Shown piece by piece: positions 1 through 10,362 of a stretch of DNA of 64,000 nt. A program made the translations under genes and the position numbers. The DNA lies in contig JAJEKV010000062.1 in the NCBI GenBank assembly GCA_021234155.1, positions 6,354,432 to 6,418,431 on the forward strand, written 5' to 3'. The notes under the pieces were generated by a model that was given only the letters and a program-made list of their open reading frames with translations, was not told the origin of the DNA and searched no databases. Every line of letters begins with the position of its first letter. Within the stretch, counting starts at the first letter, position 1. Source of the DNA: Isoetes taiwanensis (taxonomy: Eukaryota > Streptophyta > Lycopodiopsida > Isoetales > Isoetaceae).

Positions 1-472
1 TTCTTTTTGTTCTCTGTGTGTCTTTGTATAGTCATATTAATTGTTGTTGTCAGGATCCTTGCACCTCAAATCCGCCAAACTATTCTTAAACCCAGGAAAA
101 TCACCTAGAATCGTGCTCAAACTGCGTAGTTACTCGGTTATTTTTTATAATTACTTGCTTCTTCCTAGTAAATAGTCGGTTATCCTAGTAGGGTTATCTT
201 AGTAGTAATGGTTGTAATAGTACATTGTGTGGTCCCATGGCTTATTGGTCCCCCGAACATTAAATATTTTATTGTTTTTTTTCTATTCCTTACCATTGCC
301 ATAAAATTACCATTATCATTAGTATTATCTTTTTCTTTATAATTTTTGGGCTTCCATGCCCCTTTTGTTGTTTAGGTGTTCGATCTCTATGGACGTTAAA
401 TTGTGCCGTGCGATTATCTGATCGCAACAATCTCCACCGTTAAATCAACATCTTGATAGGGGAGGTTATTTG
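1..472. other. AT-rich intergenic stretch
   Basis: I see no reading frame with protein-like composition, no RNA gene and no repeat boundary here. The DNA is AT-rich with short T runs. Confidence 0.5.
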
Positions 473-660
473 TGATAATCCTTCACTCCTCCTGAGTGAT
501 TATCAAGTCCACGGCTGAGATTGAGGAGATTATCAGATCCATGGTGATATCCACCAGATGTTTAAGGGAGGCCGACCCTCCCCCCTCGATGATTATGGCA
601 GATAACCCTCTCGGCCTACCGGCCTCGAGGGTTGTCTGCCATAATCATCTCAAGAGGAGG
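473..660. repeat. cluster of palindromes (possible foldback/MITE remnant)
   Basis: Three inverted repeats lie close together. At 473-505 TGATAATC...CACTC meets GAGTG...ATTATCA. At 567-585 GGGAGG and CCCTCCC flank a 4-base loop. At 590-646 a long arm starting GATTATGGCAGA pairs with TCTGCCATAATC and continues through AACCCTC/GAGGGTT. A 67-codon open frame crosses them, but it only reads the palindrome arms. A small foldback element or MITE remnant is the simplest inference; I found no target duplication. Confidence 0.5.
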
Positions 661-2217
661 GTTATCCCCCTCATATATCTTCAATCACAAGTGCAGTAAA
701 TAGCAGACGGGTCATGTTTAAACCATGGGTATATGTTAGTCTTTATATCATGCTAATAAAATTACATTAAAAACAATCACGGCATGTTCGATTTTTGTGA
801 TTTAATACTGGTTTTAACATGACAATGTCTTATTATAGTCACATTTTTACTGCAACTTATCACCTTCATTTTTACTCCTATGCATACATGCATATTTACA
901 TGGGATGGAGTTGAATCAAATAATGGAACACACATAAAATCAATCAAGCAAAGAAAAAAATCAGCTTCATTCATTATAGCTAAGCAAATTTTATTTAATT
1001 TTTTCCTTTTCAATTCCAGTAAAATCATTTTTCAATTCTAGTAAAAACATCTTTGGTCTTAGTTTCCTGGGTGTGGGCTGCTAAAAAGAAAGAGCATGTT
1101 TTCCATGGACCATGTCTTCCCTCTAACCTTTGTGCATTCCATTGGTCTTTTAATTGCACATCCATGGATTTGACATAGGGATGAAGATTGTATATTCGAC
1201 TTTCTCAAGACTTTTATTTCTGCATCCTTTAGAAAATGGTACCTTCAATCAAATATAGAGAATTTACATCTAAAGCTTGAATGCTACGTTAGCCTATGTA
1301 CCACAACTAATTTCTTCTAAGAAGACAAAGTCCGGTCGTAGTGGTGTCACGTTATGCATTTTTCACATGAATTCATCCTTAGTGTTTGTACTATAACGAT
1401 GGCTACTTTCTAAATATTAAAAACAATAGACACACTTGCAAGTTTGTACTTGTTTAATATTTTCTAGAACCTCAGTGTCACTTCTTCTCGGAAAAAAGAC
1501 CTTCCTTATGATCTTTTAATACTATATGGGAATGTTAAGGAAGAAAGGCAAATGTCCCTATATAGAAGATGAGAAGGACCATTAATTAGGCATATGTTTG
1601 TAAAGCTTTTGGGGCCGCCATGAGTTAAAAAAAGCATCTCTATGTTCATGGTCCCTTGACCTCTTCTCTTTGTTGTTTCTACTTGATCTATATACTGATG
1701 GCAATATGGTGAACAGTGGTAGAGGCATGATCATGAAGCGCTTTCCATGGTCCCATGCATAAAGGACCATTCCCATTAGTCAAAAAGTAAAAACGTGAAA
1801 TCCGAACCTCAAGTTTACAAAGATATAATTGTATGAAATGGTTAGAGTCTTTGTAGTAGTATCAAAAGGAGAAGATGTAGCAAAACACATTTTAATTATG
1901 ACATCCCGTGAATATCATCCCACCCACTAGAACAATTCACATATGATATATCTAATAGCCTATTTAAATTTGCCAATGCTCTGGCTTGCCATTTTAGCAT
2001 TTTCAGAATGGACATGAGCTTGCCCATTCTAGTTTTACCTGTTGTAATAGATAGCCTTGTTAGTTAAGCTTTTGGCAAATTTGATGCTCATAACAAGCTC
2101 GTGTGGTGATTGGGCACTCCAATCTTCAACCAAACTCAATTCGAAATTCTAATATATCAAATGAAATAAGATTGGCCCAAAATCATTCAAAGCAACTTGA
2201 GATCTCATTGTGTCAAT
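661..2217. other. intergenic, no gene recognised
   Basis: AT-rich DNA. The short open frames on both strands have low-complexity or unrecognisable products and no supporting context. No repeat boundary was found. Confidence 0.45.
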
Positions 2218-2325
2218 CCCAAAACCATTCATACCTCCTCAATCCACGTGTTCAACATATATTGGCTTCCCAAAACCATTCATACCTCCTTATACGTGTT
2301 CAACATATATTGGCTTCTGCCACAA
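2218..2325. repeat. two-copy tandem duplication of about 50 bp
   Basis: The segment beginning TCCCAAAACCATTCATACC and ending in TTGGCTT occurs twice head to tail, with a few bases missing in the second copy. It looks like a local slippage-type duplication. Confidence 0.75.
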
Positions 2326-2449
2326 TGATGTGGAATTGCTATGTTAAGTGGGGGGTTGCGGCCTAAGGGTGGCAATGAATAGGATATCTTTATAACTAAA
2401 CCCATGAACAAATGCAAACTACAATCAAGGGCCCAACTATGGGTTAAAA

Positions 2450-2946
2450 GGCACCTAGAATGTGCATAAGGTGGCAGGAGTGAGCCGAGACCGCGCTTAC
2501 GCCTTGATTGCTCACTTTGCAATGCCCAGGAAAGAGCGAGTAAAATTAAGGTAAGTGGAGAGACACTATGAAAAGAAAGCAAAAGAGGCATCTTTGAGGA
2601 TGAGGGAGCAAAAAGTGTGGTGGTTGGGTGCAGCAGCGGAATTTCCCAAAAGGTCACCCATCCCAATACTTTTCCGGCCCAAGCACGCTTAACTTGGGAG
2701 TTTTAGTGGGATCCGATGTGGTAGCGCTAGTATGGCTGCACCACGAAGGAGGAGGAATATGAAATGCATGTAAGGGGGTTGCTTTGGACGGGGTAGCACA
2801 TCTAGGAGGAGTGGAGGAGGCACCTAGAACGTGGATAAGGTGGCGGGAGCAGGCCAACCGCACTTATGCCTTGACTGCTCGCTTTGCAATGCCTAGGAAA
2901 GAATGCAAGCAAAATTAAGGTAAGTGGGGAGACACTGTGAAAAGAA
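2450..2946. repeat. 5S rDNA-like repeat unit with duplicated spacer
   Basis: A spacer of about 127 bp beginning GGCACCTAGAA occurs at 2450-2577 and again at 2820-2946 in the same orientation, with about 370 bp between starts. The 5S-like sequence lies between the two copies. This is the layout of a tandem 5S rDNA array reduced to one gene and two spacer copies. I see no further unit on either side, so it is a dispersed remnant rather than a working array. Confidence 0.6.
2626..2742 (-). rRNA. 5S ribosomal RNA gene or pseudogene
   Basis: Read on the minus strand this 117-base stretch follows the plant 5S rRNA, which is about 119-120 nt. It begins GGTGCAGCCATAC, keeps the box-A region AAGTTAAGCGTGCTTGGGC and the box-C core GGATGGGTGACC, and ends near GCTGCACCC. 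Several conserved positions differ, for example in the segment between the two boxes and in the terminal stem. The internal RNA polymerase III promoter is recognisable, but the divergence and the single-copy setting make a 5S pseudogene or 5S-derived sequence more likely than a functional gene. Confidence 0.7.
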
Positions 2947-4690
2947 GGAATTAGCTAGTTAGATGCATATGTTAAGGTTCCACTTCCATCCACCCCTCTC
3001 CCAAGCCCTTTGAGGAAAGAATCAACCACACAACTCTGATGGTAGAATGTTGGGCTTGGGGACCACAACGCTTATAATAACGCACATATACTTTGCCATA
3101 ATAGTTGGACTCGTTGGCATTCGTTTGGTGACCCAACATGAGCACGATCTTAAGTATCCCAAGAACAAAAGAGGGTTGATAGCCATCAAGTTCACACTAG
3201 GATACATCTCAGTAGAGATAGATCTCTCCATTAAGTTGGGGCTATTCCTATTGGGTCTTGCCCTTCATTTTCTTTTTTGGATGCAATTTTATTAATCAAA
3301 AGAAACTATACATATAGATGTGGAATTAAAAACTCAGTGAAGAAAATATCCACTAAAGCAGAACATACAACATTTAAATAAATCCAAGTCATGCATAAGT
3401 ATGAATCGAAAACAATGCTCTCAAATACGACTCTTCACTTCATCTCTATTGATGAAGGTACTATGCGTTGACAATGTGTTGCATAGAATGAGGACTTTAG
3501 CATAGGGCATGCAAAGCAGAGGGAGCTCTGACTTTAGGTAGGCCACGAAATTGGATGAGTCCAGATGGATGGTAGAGCCATAGTGGTGGGCTGTGGAAAA
3601 CGGCAGTCCTTAAATTAATTACCTGTTTACATGTAGAACTCAAATGTGATCCTTGTGGACATGCCCTCTAGGATGGAAGAGGGGCTGCCTTCAAATGCTA
3701 CCCTTCTTTGAATTACGCCTTGCAAAACCTTCTAGATTTGGCTTGAGCTAATTACCCAGCTATGAACTTGGTTGTACTTGATAGTACTTAGGATTAGACA
3801 TGGTTTATATTACTGCTGTAACATTAAAGCCAAACTGCTACAAGGTTCTGGTCTTGGTATTAAGTCATTCCTTCTTGAAGAAACATTCCTTCTGTGAGGA
3901 TAAGATAAGCTTATAAGATCATTCCTTCTGTGAGGATAAGCTTATAGAATGTTTTATGGAATGCTTATTGTGTTATTGAGATACCTTTGTGCTAGTAAGG
4001 TGGTATGGGCATTGCCACATACTTACCAACAGTTTAGTGACATGGGTTCATCGCGAATACTCAGTGAGTGCATCTTTGGGTGTGTAACTCTATGAGCTAT
4101 GATACAAAGTTAGATTAGCATAGTGAGTGCTGATCTATTAGAGAGTTCTCTGCCTACATATGATTGGATGGATAAGTGTGGCTTATCTAGGTAGGGACTA
4201 TGGGTGCTGATGAGGTGAAGGTTGTCGTTGGTATGTGACAGTGGCAGACATAACCAATAGTCTAGCGGCCTAGGTTATGCTTGTAGTTTCTCTCTTATAC
4301 TGGATCCACCGGCGGAGGGTTCTAGACGACATACTATCTAGATATGGTGGGGAGCATCTGCATAGTAGATGCTATGGTGCGTGTGGTGGATTCCACATGT
4401 GTATTCTTGCAATCAATTAGCCATTGCTTCATGTTGACTCTACTGGATAACTGTTATGCATGTTACTAATACATGGAAGTATGTCCAGGCTATTTGATAG
4501 CTAGCGGGACTACGTGTATATATAGTTGTCTTGTATTGTCATCTTGTTATATGTATACGTGGCTTTCGTATACATAGCCTCGTGGGAGGCACTACTTGTT
4601 CTGTGCACTCTAATGGTTTATGTGAATATGAATTGAAGTTTTTGGGACTAAAAATTATAGTTCATCAATTCAAAACTGCTTTCAGTTGAT
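2947..4690. other. intergenic, old repeat-like DNA without a gene
   Basis: No coding region is supported. A short direct duplication (CATTCCTTCTGTGAGGATAAG at 3887 and 3922) is visible. The 82-codon hydrophobic frame at 3047-3295 has no start context or homology I recognise. The stretch at 4250-4620 has a transposon-like texture but no boundary I can define. Confidence 0.4.
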
Positions 4691-4691
4691 T

Positions 4692-5110
4692 CAAGAGTAC
4701 CATTAAGCCACTTTTTTTTTGTTTTTTTTTTTTGGGGGAGACAATACCTTTGCATCAAGAAGGATCTTATATATACAATGGAGCATCTGCTCTGCCTTAA
4801 CATTCTCATCAACCAGAAAGCCACCACTTGTAGCACAAGAGGAACAACAAAGGCTAAAGCACGATCCCATTTCAAAAGGTAGTTGCAAGAAATGTCTGTG
4901 CCATAAGGTGGAGGTAGAATCGCAATCACACGATCTCTCATGCACCAAAAGTAGCTCTTTGAGAAAAGGATAGACATTGGAATAAGCTAACAGAGGGTAG
5001 AATATAGCCCACGAAAACAATGGCTTGATAGATGGAGAATCAACGGTGATACATGAATTCATCAACATTATTTAAAAATCTCCAGATAAACTTGCAGATC
5101 AACACTTGGA
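4692..5110 (-). mobile_element. LINE-like 3' fragment with poly(A) tail
   Basis: On the minus strand a degraded reading frame runs into a poly(A) tract, seen as T runs at 4711-4733 on the plus strand, right after a sequence encoding ...LSPPKKK. This arrangement is typical of plant non-LTR retrotransposon 3' ends. No reverse transcriptase motif remains, so assignment to LINEs rests on the tail and its context only. Confidence 0.4.
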
Positions 5111-5117
5111 GACCAAT

Positions 5118-5176
5118 TCTATTCAATTTTATTCTTCTATTCTATTCTATTCTATTCTATTCTATTCTATTCTATA
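5118..5176. repeat. (ATTCT)n pentanucleotide microsatellite
   Basis: A run of TTCTA/ATTCT units with one or two interruptions. It is the reverse complement of the (AGAAT)n run at 5394-5420, so the two could pair as long hairpin arms about 220 bp apart. Confidence 0.9.
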
Positions 5177-5393
5177 TAGAAAAAAGTAATCATCCTAAAC
5201 CCCCCATAATGTTGTGGTAAAATAAACTTTGTCCAACTGTCAGCCGATCTGTTGAACCACCCAGATTTTGACAAACCTGATAATAAGTTGCATCTCTGCA
5301 TCGCTAAGAACTGACAAGAACAATTTGGCTATGAACCAACAAAATAAGTGTCCAAACCCTCCATAAGAGCATCCAAACGCATCTCCAACTATA

Positions 5394-6176
5394 AATAGAA
5401 TAGAATAGAATAGAATATACATTAATGTCCCTTGTGCCGCGAGGCCCCTAGACTTGTGTAGCATGGGCGAGCTCCCTAAAAGGGGGCTACTAGCACATCA
5501 CGCTGTTATGATGTAGCCTTTTCTGAAGGCTGACTTTTTTCTATTATTACCAAAGATCCCGCTTTGCGCCCGGCCTTCGCGGGTGCGGTGATCGTCGTTA
5601 TCAATCGACTTTTAATCGAACAATTTGTATGGGGTTTATGACCCGCTTTTTGTCACGGATCATATTACTTAACCCTCTTTCCTTTGTGTACTTCTCTATG
5701 TCCGATCATCATTCTGCGGATCGGCGTCGCCGGATCTCGGGCGATTACATTATTGTCATCAGAATATATACCGGTTCCCCCCATCTTATATTTCTGTATT
5801 TGTCTCTGATGTCTCCGTATATCGGGCAATCGTTAATCATGTGATTCTCATCCTCTACTCTCCCATTATCACAGATTCTGCATATCCGGTCCTTCTTGTA
5901 TATTCCTCTCCACCTGTCTTTTTCGATTCTTAGATCATGACTCCCCATCCTGAATCTAGCCAGAATGTCTCTTCTAGTTTTTCCCAGTATGTTATCCCGA
6001 TACATCTGGTGTCCTACTTGCTGATCTGGGTTGAAAATTGTCATGAGCCAGGCTGTCTTGGGTCCTGTGTGTCTTTGCAGCCATGCTCTTGTGGCTCTGT
6101 CTGCCCACTCCTCATTCCACTGCCCTTCATGGATATCAACCCCCTACATGGATATCAAGAAGTTTGGATGCTTTAA
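5394..6176 (-). mobile_element. non-LTR retrotransposon 3' fragment with zinc-binding C-terminus
   Basis: The minus-strand frame from about 6176 to 5745 reads NEEWADRATRAWLQRH..., then ILARFRMGSHDLRIEKD, then a C-x2-C ... H-x4-C motif (CRIC ... HMINDC). This matches the zinc-binding segment found after the reverse transcriptase in many LINE ORF2 proteins. It is followed by a 3' untranslated region that ends, on the minus strand, in (TATTC)n at 5420-5394, so the element seems to have a microsatellite tail rather than poly(A). The RT itself is absent: a 5'-truncated copy. It differs in type from the L1-like LINE at 6177-6348. Confidence 0.65.
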
Positions 6177-6348
6177 AATTGGGAAAAACCTTCTATGGAA
6201 CTGCAGCATCACATGATGAAACTGGAGTATCTTAACAATGCAGTACACTTCTACCACTCAACAACCAGATTCCTAAAAAAAGAGAGTCCAATACTACTAT
6301 GGCATCTGTAGATTTTACTCACATTGGCATTAGGAAAAGAAGAATGTC
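6177..6348 (-). pseudogene. L1-type LINE RT, part downstream of motif C
   Basis: On the minus strand this reads DDILLF followed by VKSTDAIVVLDSL and WLLSGRSVLH, which fits the stretch just after the YADD box of plant L1 reverse transcriptases. The upstream half of the same RT lies at 27370-28450, across the large DNA transposon. The frame has stop codons, so the copy was dead or is badly sequenced. Confidence 0.65.
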
Positions 6349-6352
6349 ATCT
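6349..6352. repeat. target-site duplication ATCT, left copy
   Basis: ATCT stands immediately outside the left inverted repeat and again immediately outside the right one at 27366-27369. Removing the transposon and one copy rejoins the LINE reading frame at its DD motif. Confidence 0.85.
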
Positions 6353-6380
6353 GGGTGAAAGTATGCTGGTGGGTATCAAA
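6353..6380 (+). repeat. left terminal inverted repeat, 28 bp
   Basis: Begins GGGTGAAAGTATGCTGG and ends GGGTATCAAA. The reverse complement at 27338-27365 differs at one position (the fifth base). Confidence 0.9.
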
Positions 6381-6664
6381 TAAACGCGGTGCTGAACCCA
6401 GCACCAGCACCCTTCATACTATTTTTTCCACCCTTCACCAATTGAAGAACCTATGCTATGCCCGTCACTTCACATAGGGCATACCCGTTTCAATCATAAC
6501 CTGCTTACCGCCCACCGTAACTAATGACTGTGACCCGAAGGGATTTTTGAATTTGTAATTTGCAACCGTGCTCCCCACCTTTTGCTACTCCGGCCAAATA
6601 GCCCGCGGAGAAGAAGCTCGAGAATTTCCGCATTCACTCTAGTATTCCAAAACTCAAACGCACT
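6381..6664. promoter_or_regulatory. left subterminal and promoter region of the TIR transposon
   Basis: This stretch lies between the left inverted repeat and the first exon. It contains a short palindrome (GGTGCTG...CAGCACC) about 10 bp inside the repeat, as transposase-binding subterminal motifs often do. No clear TATA box stands out. Confidence 0.4.
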
Positions 6665-8010
6665 ATGGTGAAGAAGGTTGTTAATCCGCCGGCTCAGCCA
6701 GCAATTCCAATGGATGCCATGCGCAGGGTAAGCAAAATGCAGTGCCAATTTTGATGGCTTACGATGCCATGTTAATTTGTTTTCCTTGCTTTCTTTCAGC
6801 CCAGAAGGAACGTGCCCCTAAGACCGGACCTGGCTGATTGCCGAACTGAGGAGGACTTCCATGCTTATGCGGGTCTATCAAACGAGGGTGTGCATCCCTC
6901 TCAATTTCGAACGGATGTGATATCTGCAGCAGAGTATAATGAGGTTTGGGACACCAATGGTGTCATTCCCAACAAGACATCCATCGACAAAGTAAGGCCA
7001 GAGCATGAAGAAGCTCTAATTGAACTGTTGAGCAAGATATACCCAGAAGGGTTGAAGAATAGAGAAGTAAGGAAGACGGTTTCCTTTTTATTTGCAGTCA
7101 ACAACTGCCAGAGGGCCAAGCAGGATCCCGAAAATTTCAAGATTAATTGGGCAGCAGTGGCAGCAAAAAGCAGAGCCTATTCGAGCAAGGTCAAGAGTGA
7201 ACCCAGCACCAGCGGCCCTGTGAACACAGCAGAGCCCAGCAAATCACAGCAGACAACAGCACCTGAAAGCATAGCAGAAAGGCCAGCCTCAGCAGGCACT
7301 GCTGTAAAATTAGAAGGGAGGTTGTCATTCAGGAGTACTGCAATGTGTCCAGCAGCATTCTCAGCTTATGGGGAAAACATTTCCCGTCTGGAAAGCATGA
7401 TCCAAGATATGCAGGAAGCCCTAAAAATGCAGCAGAGTGACCTAGTGTCAAAGAAGGAACAGGCTGCACAATCTCAGGCAAAGGGCACCTTCTTCTCGGC
7501 TGCAGAGGGGAAGTTGAAGACCATAAAGGATAATATTGCACGTCTTCAAGCACTGCCAGATCCTAATGCAGGTGTCTCTGCTGAGATTCATTCTTTGGAG
7601 AGGGAGAAAGATATGGCAGAATATATGCTGAAGTCCCTACTTGAAATGGGGGGTGGGCCAATAGATCAAACCTGTGTAGAAAAGGTGGCTGCACTAACTG
7701 CTGAGATTGCCAACAACGAGTCCCTCCTTGCAAAAGCCCAGCAGCACTTACAGAATGTCACCAGGCTGAGGGAGATGACCAAGAGAAATGATCAGCTGGT
7801 CAGCATCACTCCAATACCATTCCGATTGTCAATTGGAGATGAGGAGAGATGCTCCACCTGTGGTCTTTCATTCCAGGATGATTACACCCTAAGCCTGTGG
7901 ATGAAATGTGGACATCATTATCACGTTAGCTGCACCAGTTTGCTCATGGAAAAAGGATGTCGCCTCGGTACACACAGAGACCATTCCTCTGGGGTTAGTG
8001 CGGGAAATAG
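6665..8010 (+). CDS. coiled-coil RING-type zinc-finger protein (transposon-borne)
   Basis: Exon 1 is 6665-6727 (21 codons from ATG). A 72-bp GT-AG intron (6728-6799, donor GTAAGC, acceptor TTTCAG) joins in frame to exon 2, which stays open for about 400 codons. The N-terminal part (DFHAYAGLSNEGVHPSQF and following) is conserved-looking but not one I recognise. The middle is Ser/Thr/Pro-rich, then a long coiled coil covers roughly residues 190-340. Near the C-terminus is a RING-like cluster: CSTC, then C-G-H-H-Y-H-V-S-C, then C-R-L with Gly where a final Cys is expected. A RING points to ubiquitin or SUMO ligase activity, by inference. Exon 2 probably ends at the GTAAGC donor at 8011. The element context suggests a transposon accessory gene rather than a host gene. 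Confidence 0.7.
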
Positions 8011-8035
8011 GTAAGCTTTAATACAAGAAAGGGGA

Positions 8036-8514
8036 AGTGTTGCATCTTTGGAACATCTCACAAAACCGAGAAGAAGATAATTGATGTTGATGAGCATGTA
8101 GCCACAACTCCTGATAGCAGCAGGAAAAGGAAACAGGTCAACACACCAAAAAGTAAAAGGACCCCAGGATCAGCCAAGCACAAGTCCACAAGGGTTCACA
8201 CTCCACACCAAGACATGGAAAAAGGTACATGCCTGTTTTGTGCTCGATTTTGAATTGCAAAGATTAGAAGGTGTCAGTAGACATTGGACGACAAACTACC
8301 CGCTAGCCTTTTCAAAGACACATCAAGCAAAGACTGGCAAAGACAAAGGTCTTTGGAGACACCAAAGCATGCAGAATCCAAGGGAGATTCAAGTAGTACT
8401 GATGGTGCCAACAATTATGTTATAGTTCCAAATTCTGCAGCTGCCTCTACAAAGGCCTCCTCTAACACTGTTGCTGCAGGGAAGGAAAACGATAGCGAAG
8501 ATGTCAAAGAATGA
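8036..8514 (+). CDS. downstream exons of the RING gene, basic and Ser-rich
   Basis: From about 8040 a frame reads CCIFGTSHKTEKKIIDVDEHV and then a basic Ser/Thr-Pro segment (TPDSSRKRKQVNTPKSKR), ending at a GTACAT donor near 8224. After about 40 bp another open segment (DDKLPASLFKDTSSKDWQ to NTVAAGKENDSEDVKE) ends at a stop at 8512. Composition is that of a disordered nuclear linker with NLS-like runs. Exon borders are tentative because single-base errors shift frames here. Confidence 0.45.
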
Positions 8515-9340
8515 GGTTCGCGATCGTTAGCGGTGTGAGCAGGTTGACACGGTCAAGGGCCAGGAAGGTTGTGGAAGAAGAAAGTGAGGGTGAGTCAGAA
8601 AATGACTTGATGAGGACGTCCCTATAGAAGTATCATTTGGAAAAAAAAAAAACAAGGCTAATGTAATTTTGCCTTATGTATTTCAGGCAAGCAAGCCTTG
8701 ATTTTGCAAGACAACCCTAAACCATCAGCCAAAAGGTTTTTGTTCAAACAATTAATATATTTGATCCCTGTTTTATTCCACCTTTAATGTGCAAATTTTG
8801 GTTTGGATTATTCATTCAACTTAGGCTTCTGTAAAAACTTGTCTCAAGAGAAAAAAAGAAGGCAAAACCAATGGTTATACTTAGTGAATCTGATGAAGAA
8901 GACAATACAGATAAAGAAGTGCCAGCACAAACTCTAACATACAAAAGGTGCCTGTTATCCTGTTACATTTCAGAATGTGTATTCTCTACAAATTTCAGTT
9001 GTTAATTGGAGCTCATCCTTGCATGCAGGAGAACAAGACAGTCGGAATGAAGAAACCGAGGACAAAGGCAATCGCAAGGGTTACCGATAGCCGTGAAACA
9101 CCCATACATTGGGGCGGGGAGATACTAATAAGGATTTATCTGACTATGGCTATCAGCACTCTCCATCATCTGGTAGCAAAGATAAAGCAGAGTCCAAAGC
9201 AGTCGCAAAGAATGTCCAAAGACCTCCGATAGCAGAGTCCAGAGTCCAAAGACACATCGCGGTGAGAGACAAGCACGATGCAAAGACACATCGACGATGG
9301 TTGAAAACGCCGAGGGATGGACACCTCCGCACGGAAGTGC
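8515..9340 (+). other. linker region between RING and phosphatase segments
   Basis: Short acidic pieces (ESEGESENDL near 8580; LSESDEEDNTDKEVPAQ near 8880; EQDSRNEETEDKGN near 9030) occur in changing frames, separated by intron-like AT-rich DNA. They look like exons of the same disordered linker, but I cannot define splice sites for all of them. Confidence 0.35.
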
Positions 9341-10088
9341 ATGGTGCTTGACATAAATGGTGTACTGGCACATACACAACAGAGGAGAATGAACGGGAAA
9401 ATCTTGCCTCCACCACAAACGAAGCATGTTGTAAAAGAAACTGCAAGTAAGTACCTCATTTGCAGACCAGGGTGGGTATCATGAGTTTGTGGAGTGGGCA
9501 CTGCAGAGGTTTGATATTGTGATTTGGAGTGCTTCTCTACTTCGGAATACAAGAGATATGGTGGATGCATTGTTCCCTGATTTGCAGACCAGATTCTTGA
9601 AGGTATATGATCAAGAGCATTGCTATGCATGCGAGCATCCAACCAGCAGAGAAAAGCAACTTTTTTTCAAGGAGTTGAAGGTTGTACTTGAGGATTTTCC
9701 TCAATATCATGGTATGATTTTTTTGGTTGATGACAGCCTACACAAAGGGTTTCTAAACCCTGCACACACAACCGTTCCTGTTATGCCTTTCAAGGGGCAA
9801 GAAGAGGACAACTTTTTGCAGAAATTTGTGTGTCCAGCTTTGGAATACTTGTCTTCTCATACAGTACAAGAAACGATCTCACAAATTGACATCTATGATG
9901 CATGGTTGGACAAGGAGACAATTGCAGTGCTGGATTACTGCCTCAACAACTATCTTGTCTCGGCCTACTATATCCTCAATGCTCCATTAGAAGTACAAAG
10001 GCAGCTGCTGGGCACCCTTCCTGGCGAGGAGCATGACTCTGAAGACTTCGATGATTCATTAAGTAACCATTGTACACTACTTTTTTAA
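9341..10088 (+). pseudogene. FCP1/SCP-like phosphatase (HAD) domain, frameshifted
   Basis: A frame starting at ATG 9341 reads MVLDINGVLAHTQQRR, the first motif of plant FCP1-like HAD phosphatases (DxNG variant). At about 9473 a 4-base excess (GGGTGGG) shifts the frame. The remainder, 9480-10088, reads HEFVEWALQRFDIVIWSA, then a middle segment, then IFLVDDSLHKGFLNP, the DD-containing last motif. Known members dephosphorylate phosphoserine, for example on the RNA polymerase II CTD. The domain ends with a short unmatched tail and a stop at 10086-10088. It may be the C-terminal part of the RING gene product or a separate captured gene. The frameshift may be a sequencing error, as it sits beside a CAG site. 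Confidence 0.7.
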
Positions 10089-10362
10089 TATATATGTATG
10101 ATTACTTTGTCTTATCTTGAGTATTGAGTGATCTTGAGTGATGTCTCTAATCTTGAGTGTACAATTTTCTGTAATATATATCAAGCTTACTCTCCAATAC
10201 TACAAGCATTGTTTCCAATACTAAAATACTCCAATACAGTAGTCCAATACTACAAACATTGTCTCACAAGCATTGTCTCCAATACAATGATCAAAATTTG
10301 AGACAAGTACACAAGTAACTACAGACCTGTTACAATGATAAAACAACTAGGTCAAAGCATAT
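10089..10362. other. convergent 3' ends of the two transposon genes
   Basis: AT-rich DNA with repeated short motifs (CCAATACTACAA, TTGAGTG) separates the stop of the phosphatase frame from the stop of the minus-strand transposase gene. It most likely holds both polyadenylation regions. Confidence 0.4.

Noticed and set aside
3047-3295. 82-codon hydrophobic open frame that looks like a small membrane protein
   Set aside because: No recognised family, no start context, and a competing minus-strand frame of equal length in the same place; most likely chance in old repeat DNA.
5245-5465. 74-codon minus-strand frame next to the LINE tail
   Set aside because: It reads through the microsatellite tail and 3' untranslated region of the LINE fragment.
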